From Patescibacteria group bacterium (GTDB lineage: Bacteria; Patescibacteriota; Microgenomatia; UBA1406; GWC2-37-13), in contig JAMCST010000014.1 of NCBI GenBank assembly GCA_023380935.1, positions 1-64,000 of the forward strand: a stretch of 64,000 bases of DNA. Reading direction: 5' to 3'. Shown piece by piece: positions 1 to 8,377 of this stretch (positions are counted from its first letter, which is position 1; every line of letters begins with the position of its first letter). A program made the translations under genes and the position numbers. The notes beneath the pieces were generated by a model. That model ran no database searches. It had not been told where the DNA came from and was given only the letters and a program-made list of their open reading frames with translations.

Positions 1-102
1 ATTGGTGTCAACGAGCAAACAATCAAATCCTACATCCAAAATCAAGGTCAAGAGGATTCTGGACAAGCTCTGCTTGAACTCCCCTCAAAACCCCGAGCGT
101 AA
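1..102 (+). mobile_element. C-terminal fragment of IS200/IS605-type (Y1) transposase TnpA, truncated by window edge
   Basis: Open frame from base 1: IGVNEQTIKSYIQNQGQEDSGQALLELPSKPRA*, resembling the C-terminus of IS200-like TnpA (VGxxExxIKxYIxNQ). Stop codon lies in the loop of a hairpin at 91-111. Confidence 0.6.
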
Positions 103-111
103 GCTCGTGGG
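91..111 (+). repeat. Imperfect hairpin with one bulged T (CCC-CGAGC-GTAA-GCTCG-T-GGG), candidate IS200/IS605 right-end structure
   Basis: Seen directly; overlaps the stop codon of the TnpA fragment. Confidence 0.5.
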
Positions 112-148
112 TTGTTTATAAGTTAAAAAATTAACTGGTAATAAAAAA

Positions 149-164
149 CCCTCCTTTCGGAGGG
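149..164 (-). terminator. Rho-independent terminator (CCCTCC-GAAA-GGAGGG + T6 on minus strand)
   Basis: Perfect 6 bp GC-rich stem followed by six T on the minus strand. Confidence 0.75.
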
Positions 165-190
165 TGTTAAGTGTTTATGACACATCAATA

Positions 191-250
191 TCACCCTCCG
201 CAACGAGGGTGATGATGTTGTTCCCGATCGTAGTTAATCGCTCTATCCAT
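191..250 (-). CDS. Putative 19-aa leader peptide MDRAINYDREQHHHPRCGG
   Basis: ATG 7 nt after a TATAAT; three consecutive His codons (CAT CAT CAC) next to the pause hairpin; stop codon inside segment 2. Confidence 0.55.
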   Translation of the reverse strand: MDRAINYDREQHHHPRCGG

Positions 251-343
251 AATTCACATTATAACATACGAAACAGATTTATTGTTGAAAAACATTCGGT
301 ATTTGATATACTATAGGCATAAATAATAGGAATTGATTTCGAT

Positions 344-1471
344 ATGATTTTAGAAAAACCACCATTGACGGTTAGTCATCCAAGCACTCAAGATTTTCGC
401 GCCAGCCGACCAATGACTCCTAATGAGCTTATTCAGGAGGCGTTGTTGCGCACTACCGACATTACTGTGAGGCGTAGCCGGACAGAACTTGGTTGGAACG
501 AACAGGAGATCCTTCAGGAGATTGCTAGGCAAAGACAAAGAATCACCGAGCGGACTTTTGCCGATGTTGATGCAGCCCTGGCCAAACAAAACGGCAATCC
601 TTTAGCCGTAGTTAATATGATCTGTAACAGTTTGAGAAATGGTAATGCTGATGTTGCGGAGACGCTTCGCCAACAGTATAATCAGATTGGTTGTTCAGTT
701 CCCGTTTTACCCATAACAATGCTAACAAGACAAGGACCAGAAGGAGGAGCGCCAATGGCGAGAGAAACCGCGTCTGGAAACGGACACGACGGACATAATG
801 GACACCGTGACGTGGGTCTTGCGGCTCAGGCAGCGTCTCATCTATTAGGTAAAGGCGCCGCCACTGTACCAGACGCAGATCGTGACAATGAATATCAGTA
901 CCGTGGTGGCGAAAATCCGGCTGAAGGATCACCGCTTACCGACGATGAGGTCAATGCAAAACTAGAAATATATTATAAAAATCCCCCACCGGTGTTTCAC
1001 GGCGCTTTGGTTATATCTGATCCTCAAACCTGGAGTAAAACAAATGCTCCTACCAGTTTGGAGAACGCCGATATCTCTCCTCCCACTGATCTGGACCCTA
1101 AAAAAGCAGGGTTTTATGGAAAAACACCTCTTTACCTTGCCAATGGTGACGATGATGGTAGATTAAGGCGACCTGCGTTTGCTTGGATATTAGCTGGTTT
1201 GACTCCTGATTTTAGCGGCGCCGGTAGATCATTTAGTGCGGCATGTCGTGGAGTATATAATCGATTTGAACCAGGGTTGTCTCGTCAGAGAGAATGGCAA
1301 TTAGCAGAAGGGCAGGAAATTGGGCTGGTGCCGCCGACCCGAACTTTAAGATCTACACTATCTAAAATATGGCAGCTTATTGCGCCTGGTTGTAATCAAA
1401 CGGTCATTGGGGCAGTTAGGTCAACACGATCCAGAGGTTATGGGGTGGAGCGTCCTCCCACCAATCCCTGA
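344..1471 (+). CDS. Hypothetical protein (375 aa)
   Basis: Long ORF, no recognised domain. Confidence 0.65.
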   Translation: MILEKPPLTVSHPSTQDFRASRPMTPNELIQEALLRTTDITVRRSRTELGWNEQEILQEIARQRQRITERTFADVDAALAKQNGNPLAVVNMICNSLRNGNADVAETLRQQYNQIGCSVPVLPITMLTRQGPEGGAPMARETASGNGHDGHNGHRDVGLAAQAASHLLGKGAATVPDADRDNEYQYRGGENPAEGSPLTDDEVNAKLEIYYKNPPPVFHGALVISDPQTWSKTNAPTSLENADISPPTDLDPKKAGFYGKTPLYLANGDDDGRLRRPAFAWILAGLTPDFSGAGRSFSAACRGVYNRFEPGLSRQREWQLAEGQEIGLVPPTRTLRSTLSKIWQLIAPGCNQTVIGAVRSTRSRGYGVERPPTNP

Positions 1472-1484
1472 ATAAGAAGATAAA

Positions 1485-2654
1485 CTATTTATATGCCTCA
1501 AGAGTAATGTTGGTTTCCTTGATTGTTCCGTTTCTCCAATATTTTACTTTAACCGTATCGCCGACGTGTTTTTGCAAAATCAGCTTGGCCAGTCCCTGGT
1601 CGTCGCTTCCGGTGATTTTGTGCCCGTCGAACTCGGTGATGATGTCTTCGTTTTGCAGCCCGGCCTTTTGCGCCGGCGAGCCGTCCACCACCTCGACCAC
1701 ATAGGCGCCCTCGACCACGTCGTTCAGGATGGCGGTCTGTTTGTCGATGATTTTGTAACGCACGCCCAGATAGGGGCGCTCGAACGAGTTGCCGTTTTTC
1801 TGGAAATTGTCCAGCAGTTCTTTGATGACGTTGACCGGAATGGCAAAGCCGATGTTCTGGCCCTGCTGGGCAATGGCGGTGTTGATGCCAATCACCTGGC
1901 CCGACGAGTTGAGCAGCGGCCCGCCCGAGTTGCCCGGCGAGATCGGTGCCGAAGTCTGGATAACGTTGTCCAGCTTTTCCACAAATCCTTCAAAGGGAGA
2001 ACCGGCGGTAATCCCCCGTCCCAGTCCGGAAACGATGCCGGTGGTGACGGTGTTGGTGAATTCGCCCAGCGGCGTGCCGATGGCAATGGTGGTTTGGCCG
2101 AGCTTTAGCTTGGATGAGTCGCCCAGCGGCAGGGGTTTAAGGCCGGTAGCCTCGATTTTGATGATCGCCAGGTCGTTGAGCGGGTCGCGGTAGATATTGA
2201 CGACCTTATATTCTTTTTTGTCATTGGTTAGGACTTTGTAGCCAGCCTGTTCGTCGGCCACCACGTGTTTGTTGGTGATGATAAAACCGTCGGCAGTGAC
2301 GATGAAACCGCTGCCGATGTTTTGGTTGATTTGCTGTTTTTGGCCCGGGATCTGGGTAATGCCGCCGAACGGGTTAAACGGATCGATTTGGATCGATCCG
2401 GGTGTCTGGGTGGTGGTGACGATTCCCACTGTCACCACCGACGGCAGGGCATTGGCGATCACCCGGGTAATCACGGTTTCGTCCTCGGCCAGACTCTTTT
2501 CCGGCGCGGCGTTAATATACTTGGGCGCCGGCGTGGTGGTCGATTTTTGGGAATTGAAATATTTCCCCAGATCAAGCGGAGGAAACAAGCGGTAGGCTTG
2601 ACCGATCGCCAGTATCACAATCAAAACGACGATCAAGGACAGCAATTTTTTCAT
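1485..2654 (-). CDS. Trypsin-like serine protease with PDZ domain (HtrA/DegP family, S1C)
   Basis: N-terminal TM; GSGFIV..NKHVV (His), DLAIIKI (Asp), SPGNSGGPLL (Ser); C-terminal PDZ. Confidence 0.95.
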   Translation of the reverse strand: MKKLLSLIVVLIVILAIGQAYRLFPPLDLGKYFNSQKSTTTPAPKYINAAPEKSLAEDETVITRVIANALPSVVTVGIVTTTQTPGSIQIDPFNPFGGITQIPGQKQQINQNIGSGFIVTADGFIITNKHVVADEQAGYKVLTNDKKEYKVVNIYRDPLNDLAIIKIEATGLKPLPLGDSSKLKLGQTTIAIGTPLGEFTNTVTTGIVSGLGRGITAGSPFEGFVEKLDNVIQTSAPISPGNSGGPLLNSSGQVIGINTAIAQQGQNIGFAIPVNVIKELLDNFQKNGNSFERPYLGVRYKIIDKQTAILNDVVEGAYVVEVVDGSPAQKAGLQNEDIITEFDGHKITGSDDQGLAKLILQKHVGDTVKVKYWRNGTIKETNITLEAYK

Positions 2655-2678
2655 AAGCTATGTTGTAGTACAAATATA

Positions 2679-3911
2679 CTATTTTGTCAATAGCTCAATC
2701 GCCTTTTTCAACTGGAGGTCGTTGTCCTTGGTCAGGGTGTTGCCGTCGGGAATGCTGTTCTCCACCTTGATGTTCGGTTCGATGCCCTTGCTGTTGATCC
2801 AGTCGCCGTTTGGCAAGATCCATTTGGCAATGGTAACGTGCAGTCCGGCGCCGTTTTTCAGGTCAAGCGCCTCCTGGACCGAACCCTTGCCGAACGACTT
2901 TTCGCCGACCAGTTGGGCGCGGCCGTGGTCGCGCAGCGCGCCGGAAAGAATCTCCGACGCCGACGCCGAACCCTTGTTAATCAGAACCACCAGCGGAATG
3001 GTTAGCAGGCGGCCGTCGCGTTCTACCAGATAGTCTCGGTTGTCCGCGCCGGTTGACTCCTGTTTGACGACCAACTGGCCGCGCTTGAGAAACTCCGAGG
3101 CGATATAGACCGAACTTTCCAGGTAGCCACCCGGATTGTCACGCACGTCCAGTATCAGCCCCTTGATTTTGTGCTCATCCCAGGCCTGTTTCACCTGGTC
3201 GACCGCCCGATCCCACTCGTCGTTGGTATTTTCGCCGAATTGGTTGATTTTGATATAGCCGAGATCGTTTTCAAATTCCACCTCGACCGAGGCAACATTA
3301 ATCACGTCGCGGGTAATCGATACGGTAAAGGTTTTGCCAGTGCGCTCCAGCGTTAGTTTAACCTGGGTGCCTTTTGGACCGCGGATTTTGTTGACCGCCT
3401 GAATCAGTGTCCAGCCTTTGGTGGCGGCACCGTCGACCGCGGTGATTATGTCCCCAGTCTCGACTCCGGCTTTTTGCGCCGGCGAGTTTTTCAGCGGGGC
3501 AATCACGGTGATGCGGTTGTCCTTTAGCCCCAGTTGGGCGCCGATGCCTTCGAATTTGCCGTTGAGGTCGTCTTTTGACTGTTGGTTTTCCTGAGGAGTA
3601 AGGAAAAAGGTATAGGGATCGTCCAGCGATGCCACCATGCCCTTGATCGCCCCATAGAACATTTTTTGCGGATCGAGTTTTTTCTTGTCGACGAATTTTT
3701 GTTCGACTTTGTCCCAGGTGTCCCAGAACAACGAGAAATCAATGTTCTTGACGTTTTGGTTGGCGGGGGTGGCGGCGTTGAGGATGTTATAGGCCTGGCG
3801 GTCGATTTTGGCTTTGGCGGTTTGGTACTCACCCAGTTTATATCCCGATCCGAACACCAGGACGACAAAACACAATCCAAGCAAAATATTGGTCAAGCGA
3901 TGTGATTTCAT
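2679..3911 (-). CDS. C-terminal processing peptidase (S41 family, PDZ)
   Basis: DDPYTFFLTPQE, PDZ domain, ILDVRDNPGGYL, KGSASASEILSGAL, GEKSFGKGSVQ. Likely start at MKSHRLTN. Confidence 0.95.
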   Translation of the reverse strand: MKSHRLTNILLGLCFVVLVFGSGYKLGEYQTAKAKIDRQAYNILNAATPANQNVKNIDFSLFWDTWDKVEQKFVDKKKLDPQKMFYGAIKGMVASLDDPYTFFLTPQENQQSKDDLNGKFEGIGAQLGLKDNRITVIAPLKNSPAQKAGVETGDIITAVDGAATKGWTLIQAVNKIRGPKGTQVKLTLERTGKTFTVSITRDVINVASVEVEFENDLGYIKINQFGENTNDEWDRAVDQVKQAWDEHKIKGLILDVRDNPGGYLESSVYIASEFLKRGQLVVKQESTGADNRDYLVERDGRLLTIPLVVLINKGSASASEILSGALRDHGRAQLVGEKSFGKGSVQEALDLKNGAGLHVTIAKWILPNGDWINSKGIEPNIKVENSIPDGNTLTKDNDLQLKKAIELLTK

Positions 3912-3912
3912 C

Positions 3913-4635
3913 TTATTGGTAAAAATACATTGTACTCGAATTTTTGTCAATAATACAATAAGTCAACGGATGGACGGCCAAAAACGCCAACAGTTCGGCC
4001 GGTTTGCCTAACTTTAACAACGCATGGGGTAATGCGGACGGCTGGGTCAGGCTGTAACAAGTGACAAAACCGCCGACGCCGAGCGCCTCCAGTTTGTTTT
4101 GCTGGTAGGCCGTCAGTTTTTCCGCCACCACGATTTTTCCGTTGACCGTTTCGTAGTCGAGCGGGCGGTCGCCTCGATAAGCCGCCCACCGTCCCCCGAA
4201 GTTGCCGCTGGCGTCTTTAAGCGGATAGCTTTTTCCGTCGTCGACCTTTAGGACAATTTTATTTTTCTCGACCGCCTCGATCTCTCCATGAAAGTAGCTG
4301 GAAGATGGCCGGTCATCGCGGTTGTCGCTTTCGACGACGATCGAACCGTCTTGGTGGTTGATGTCCTTGAGGACGCCGTCGGTCTCGCTGCGGTAGACGT
4401 GTTTACCCAACCACCCGCCTTTTTCCGCCACCACCTCTCCCCGCTTGATTTGGTCGCCGATGTTTTTTTTCAGGTACTGAAAAATCTTGGCCGGGGGAAA
4501 ATTCAGCTTGGTGGCCAGGACAACGTGTTCCTGATGAATCTGGGGCGAGCGGCAGAATACCGTGCCGAAATCCACCGTCTGTCCGGCTTTGACGATCAAC
4601 TTTATCCCTTCTGGCAGGGAAACGTTAATTCTCAT
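3913..4635 (-). CDS. Hypothetical protein with biotinyl/lipoyl-like N-terminal region
   Basis: MRINVSLPEGIKLIVKAGQTVDFGT...; ATG at 4647 overlaps the TATAAT promoter, so MRIN (4635) is the likely start. Confidence 0.6.
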   Translation of the reverse strand: MRINVSLPEGIKLIVKAGQTVDFGTVFCRSPQIHQEHVVLATKLNFPPAKIFQYLKKNIGDQIKRGEVVAEKGGWLGKHVYRSETDGVLKDINHQDGSIVVESDNRDDRPSSSYFHGEIEAVEKNKIVLKVDDGKSYPLKDASGNFGGRWAAYRGDRPLDYETVNGKIVVAEKLTAYQQNKLEALGVGGFVTCYSLTQPSALPHALLKLGKPAELLAFLAVHPLTYCIIDKNSSTMYFYQ

Positions 4636-4677
4636 GACGCATATCATTATAACAAAGACGAGGAAAGAAAATCCGGC

Positions 4678-4887
4678 TTATCGTTCGCTTTGGTAGGAAA
4701 CGTACTGGATCAGGGCGAGGTAGCGGGCGTATTTGATCTGTTTAGTGAGGCTGCGTTGGTGTTTGGCGCAGACTCCGCTCCTTTCGCGGCTAAGAATCTT
4801 CTGGCGCGGCGACAGGAATTTCACTAAGTTGTCCACGTCTTTGTAATCGGGTTGAACGTGATACTGGCAAAAGAAACATTTTGTCAT
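4678..4887 (-). CDS. rpsR: 30S ribosomal protein bS18
   Basis: [50 protein letters not shown]; position after ssb. Confidence 0.93.
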   Translation of the reverse strand: MTKCFFCQYHVQPDYKDVDNLVKFLSPRQKILSRERSGVCAKHQRSLTKQIKYARYLALIQYVSYQSER

Positions 4888-4928
4888 ATGCGCAATATTT
4901 AGGGTTAAGTAATAAAAATTGGACTAAT

Positions 4929-5468
4929 TTAAAAGGGAATGTCGTCGGGGTTGACCGATTCGTCATCGTTCTTTTCTTCCGGTTTCGGTTCGGTGGCGCC
5001 ATCTTTCTCTCCGGCGTCTTTGTCTTTATTTTTATCCGGCTTGGGAGAGTTTTTCTGTGCCGGAGTGTCGGTTTCCTGGGTCGGTCCCGCCTGGGTGTCG
5101 CCAGTTTTTACATCTTCGCTGACCGGTCGCCGGCCGTCGCTGAAAACGATGAAATCATCCATGACAATCTCAGAGATCGTCCTTTGGATACCGTCCTTTC
5201 CGGTAAAAGAACGATAAGTCAGCCGGCCTTCCAAATAGATTTTCCGGCCTTTGGTTAATAGTTTGCCGCACAGTTCGGCCAGCTTCTGCCAGGCGACAAT
5301 CCGGTGATACTGGGTGTCTTCCTTGGTCTGACCGTCGGCCGTTGTCCATGAACGGTTGGTGGCGATACCGAAGGTGCAGACGGCGGTGCCGGCCGGCGTG
5401 TACTTTAGTTCCGGGTCGCGGGTGAGATTGCCAAGCAGAATGACCTTGTTTAATGAACGGCTCGACAT
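4929..5468 (-). CDS. ssb: Single-stranded DNA-binding protein
   Basis: SLNKVILLGNLTRDPELKYTPAGTAVCTFGIATN..., acidic tail ending DDIPF. Confidence 0.97.
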   Translation of the reverse strand: MSSRSLNKVILLGNLTRDPELKYTPAGTAVCTFGIATNRSWTTADGQTKEDTQYHRIVAWQKLAELCGKLLTKGRKIYLEGRLTYRSFTGKDGIQRTISEIVMDDFIVFSDGRRPVSEDVKTGDTQAGPTQETDTPAQKNSPKPDKNKDKDAGEKDGATEPKPEEKNDDESVNPDDIPF

Positions 5469-5472
5469 TGGT

Positions 5473-5736
5473 TTAGTTAAGCTTGAGCAATAGATAACGG
5501 ACAATCGTCTCGTCAAAGTTCAGTTTTTTCTTCAGTTCCGGCAGTTGCGCCGCCGGCCCGCTGATTTTCCAGATGAAATAATACATATTATGATGTTTTT
5601 TTATCGGATAGGCCAAGGTTTTTTTCCCCCAACCGGTTTCGGAATCAATCTTTATCTTAAGTTCGCCAAGCAGGGTTTTAACGGCTTTGGCATAATCTTC
5701 CTTTTCGAGCAACACCGTCAGTTCATACTGGGACAT
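5473..5736 (-). CDS. rpsF: 30S ribosomal protein bS6
   Basis: MSQYELTVLLEKE...KKTLAYPIKKHHNMYYF; rpsF-ssb-rpsR order. Confidence 0.93.
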   Translation of the reverse strand: MSQYELTVLLEKEDYAKAVKTLLGELKIKIDSETGWGKKTLAYPIKKHHNMYYFIWKISGPAAQLPELKKKLNFDETIVRYLLLKLN

Positions 5737-5812
5737 ATGGTTGTAATTTTAGAATTTAGGGTTGAGAATCGGCGACAAACCAAACGTTTAGTCGTTATAT
5801 ATAATAATATCT

Positions 5813-7585
5813 GTGATGGCAAAAATCAATAGCAAGCGCAACTTCCGAGTCCGCGCCGAAGGCGTGGCCGCATTCATGTTGATGATTTTCTTGATCTATT
5901 CCCGTCTGGTCGGGTTGGGTTGGGGGCTTCCCTACCCGATGCATCCCGACGAACGCAATATGGCGGTGGCAGTGCAGTCTTTAAATTGCGAGTTGACGAG
6001 TTGGCGGGTTGACGGGTTAAATGGTTTGCGAATTGAAGAGTTAAGAAATTGTTTAAACCCCCATTTTTTTGCTTACGGACAGTTTCCCCTTTATCTGGCC
6101 TATTTCGGTCTGCGTCTTTGGCACTGGTGTGCTAATGCGGCGGGACCGGTCAGTTTTGCCGCAGCCACCATCGCCTTGAGATTGATTGCGGCGCTGGCTT
6201 CCATCGCCACCGCGTTGATTTTAGTAAAAATTGCCGTGTGGCTAAAACCGAAAACCAAACCGGTTTTGTTTCTTCTAATCTTTACCAGTATTCCTTACGC
6301 GATCCAACTGGCCCATTTCGGCACCACCGAGTCGCTGTTGATGTGTTTGTATACTGTTCAGGTCTATCTGGGATTGGTGTTTCTGAAAAAAAGGCTGAAC
6401 CGCCGGCGTTTCATCGCCTTAAGCGCCTTGACGATTGGTCTGGCCGTAGCGACCAAGATCAGCGCGGTAACGTTCACGGCGCTGCCGGTGGTTTTACTTT
6501 GGTTGACCGATCACCGGGTAGGTCAGGCGCGGCGGGCCGTTCAACTGGCCGCCTTGCTGATATTGGTGGCGGCATGGACGCTGATCTTTTCTCCCCATTA
6601 TCTGCTAAACTTTCCGGATTTTATCAGTGCGTCGCATTATGAAACGGCAGTGGCCCTGGGTCAGGTAGTCCCCTTTTACACGCGCCAGTTCGTTAACTCG
6701 ATTCCGGTTTGGTTCCAGTTTGTCAAAGTTTTTCCCTATGCCTTGGGTTGGCCGCTCTGGCTGGCGGCGCTGCTGGGGATAATAATGGCGCCGTGGAGAC
6801 GGCGGTCGTATCGCCTGTTGGGTTTGGTTTTGGTGGTGGCCGGTTTTCCCAACGCCTTTATTTTCGCCAAATGGACGCGTTTTATGGCGCTGACGTTTCC
6901 GGTACTGGCGCTTTTTGGCGGGCTGGCACTGGCCGATTTGCTCAACATTGGCCGGCGTCATTTATCGCCCCTTGTTTATTACGGGGTTGGTGGTGTTTTA
7001 ATCATGGTGTTGATCCTGCCGGGATTGGCCGAGCTTTCCCTTTATCAACGCGAGGACATCCGTCTGACCGCCTCGCGCTGGATTAGCGAAACCATTCCTG
7101 ACGGGAGGCACATCCTATCGGAGACGGCCAATGTGGTCGATCTGCCCCTTGGGGATTCCTATTCGCGCTATCGGGTGATCAACTTCAATTTCTACGATCT
7201 TGACAGTGATCCTCGTTTATTTAACCAGCTGCTTCAGGCGTTAGATCGGGCCGATTATATTATCGTTCCCTCGCGCCGGATCTGGGCAAACTATACCTGC
7301 GCGAGTCCGGACGGCGCGTCGGTGTCGGCGAGTCTCGTTTCCGGTTATCGCAGTGATCGGTGTGCCAATCTCAAACTGCGCTATCCCCGGCTGAATTGGT
7401 ATTATCAAAATCTATTTAACGGTCAGCTTGGATTTCACCTTGTCAAGGAGTTTGACGCCTACCCGGGCGTGAGTTGGTTTGGCCAGTTCGTAATTCATAT
7501 CGACGACGAGCAAGCCGAGGAAACCGCGACCGTTTTTGATCATCCGGTGATTAGAATCTATCAGCGGCGGCCGTCGCCACCTTAG
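5813..7585 (+). CDS. Polytopic membrane glycosyltransferase (GT39/ArnT-like)
   Basis: GLPYPMHPDERNMAVAVQ near N-terminus, many TM segments; contains an in-frame octamer repeat near 5987-6051. Confidence 0.8.
   Translation: MMAKINSKRNFRVRAEGVAAFMLMIFLIYSRLVGLGWGLPYPMHPDERNMAVAVQSLNCELTSWRVDGLNGLRIEELRNCLNPHFFAYGQFPLYLAYFGLRLWHWCANAAGPVSFAAATIALRLIAALASIATALILVKIAVWLKPKTKPVLFLLIFTSIPYAIQLAHFGTTESLLMCLYTVQVYLGLVFLKKRLNRRRFIALSALTIGLAVATKISAVTFTALPVVLLWLTDHRVGQARRAVQLAALLILVAAWTLIFSPHYLLNFPDFISASHYETAVALGQVVPFYTRQFVNSIPVWFQFVKVFPYALGWPLWLAALLGIIMAPWRRRSYRLLGLVLVVAGFPNAFIFAKWTRFMALTFPVLALFGGLALADLLNIGRRHLSPLVYYGVGGVLIMVLILPGLAELSLYQREDIRLTASRWISETIPDGRHILSETANVVDLPLGDSYSRYRVINFNFYDLDSDPRLFNQLLQALDRADYIIVPSRRIWANYTCASPDGASVSASLVSGYRSDRCANLKLRYPRLNWYYQNLFNGQLGFHLVKEFDAYPGVSWFGQFVIHIDDEQAEETATVFDHPVIRIYQRRPSPP
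5987..6051 (+). repeat. Degenerate octamer repeat (GRGTTRA-like) in frame within CDS
   Basis: cgagttga cgagttgg cgggttga cgggttaaa tggtttgc gaattgaa gagttaag. Confidence 0.6.
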
Positions 7586-7777
7586 TCTTGGTCGATCGGC
7601 GGTGGTTTTTTTGAAGTAACGGCGGAAATTATATATCAGGGTAATGACAAAGATCAGCAGGAACAGGCCAAGGTAAGGGAACTCGAATATGATCAGTTCG
7701 GCCAGCACGATCGCGCCAATCGTATTGGCGATCGCCAGACCGTAAGAGGTATAATGCCAGAAGCCATCGGTTTCCAT
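7412..7777 (-). CDS. Small membrane protein, convergently overlapping the glycosyltransferase 3' end
   Basis: Two hydrophobic segments (YGLAIANTIGAIVLAELIIF, YLGLFLLIFVITLIY); C-terminal ~57 codons are antisense to the GT CDS. Confidence 0.45.
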   Translation of the reverse strand: METDGFWHYTSYGLAIANTIGAIVLAELIIFEFPYLGLFLLIFVITLIYNFRRYFKKTTADRPRLRWRRPPLIDSNHRMIKNGRGFLGLLVVDMNYELAKPTHARVGVKLLDKVKSKLTVK

Positions 7778-7842
7778 AGGCGCGGTTTATCAATCCTGCC
7801 TATGGATGGCTACCGCCGATCCGTCTGGAAACGGAGCTGTGT

Positions 7843-8238
7843 TTAGCCCTCCCGAAGCAAAGCGGATTCCAACTCTTTTTGATAATTGGTGTCAAGAATA
7901 AAAATCTCGACCCGGTCACCGGTTTTGGTGGAAATGTCGCTGTGGGTGCCGATCACCTCATGGTTGGTAATCCGTTTGATCGTTTTGTTGAACTGTTTTG
8001 TGGTTAATTCATGGAGGGTTTTGCGCATGTTTTTCACTAACTCGATGCCGTCGGCGCCGGCCAGCAGATGGCGCTCAATCGGCAACAGTTGGCTTTGGGC
8101 CCGAATCACAATCATGTCGTCGATGATATAGGTGCGTACTTGTTTGGGGCCGACGCCAAGTGTTTTTACGTAAAATTTAGACAGTTCTTTAGAGATTTGG
8201 TCTTCGATCTGACCTTGAGTGGTCGGTCGTATGTTCAT
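7843..8238 (-). CDS. DUF2294/MpsC-like protein
   Basis: QISKELSKFYVKTLGVGPKQVRTYIIDDMIVIRAQSQLLPIE...; family-like pattern. Confidence 0.65.
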   Translation of the reverse strand: MNIRPTTQGQIEDQISKELSKFYVKTLGVGPKQVRTYIIDDMIVIRAQSQLLPIERHLLAGADGIELVKNMRKTLHELTTKQFNKTIKRITNHEVIGTHSDISTKTGDRVEIFILDTNYQKELESALLREG

Positions 8239-8377
8239 TTGCGCTATAATCTTGCCCTGGTGTACTGCAAAACTATCTCAAGAAGAAGTCGGTGAGGAGA
8301 TTTTCTAACAGTCCACCATTAATAAATTCATTATAACATCGGTTAATCAATTGTACAAGGGGTATTTGTGGCTGTTT

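Larger units (their letters stand above)
141..266 (-). promoter_or_regulatory. Putative ribosome-mediated transcription attenuator: extended -10 promoter, leader peptide with HHH, mutually exclusive hairpins, intrinsic terminator
   Basis: Minus strand: TGTTATAAT (266-258), ATG at 250 encoding MDRAINYDREQHHHPRCGG* (250-191). Segment 1 ATCACCCTC (213-205) pairs with segment 2 GAGGGTGAT (198-190). Segment 2 CGGAGGGTG (200-192) is a perfect complement of segment 3 CACCCTCCG (166-158). Segment 3 pairs with segment 4 GGAGGG (154-149), followed by TTTTTT (148-143). Confidence 0.7.

Noticed and set aside
1566-2108. Long plus-strand ORFs opposite HtrA, Ctp and other genes in the ORF track
   Set aside because: Antisense shadows of well-supported CDSs caused by GC-rich codon usage; no protein-like motifs.
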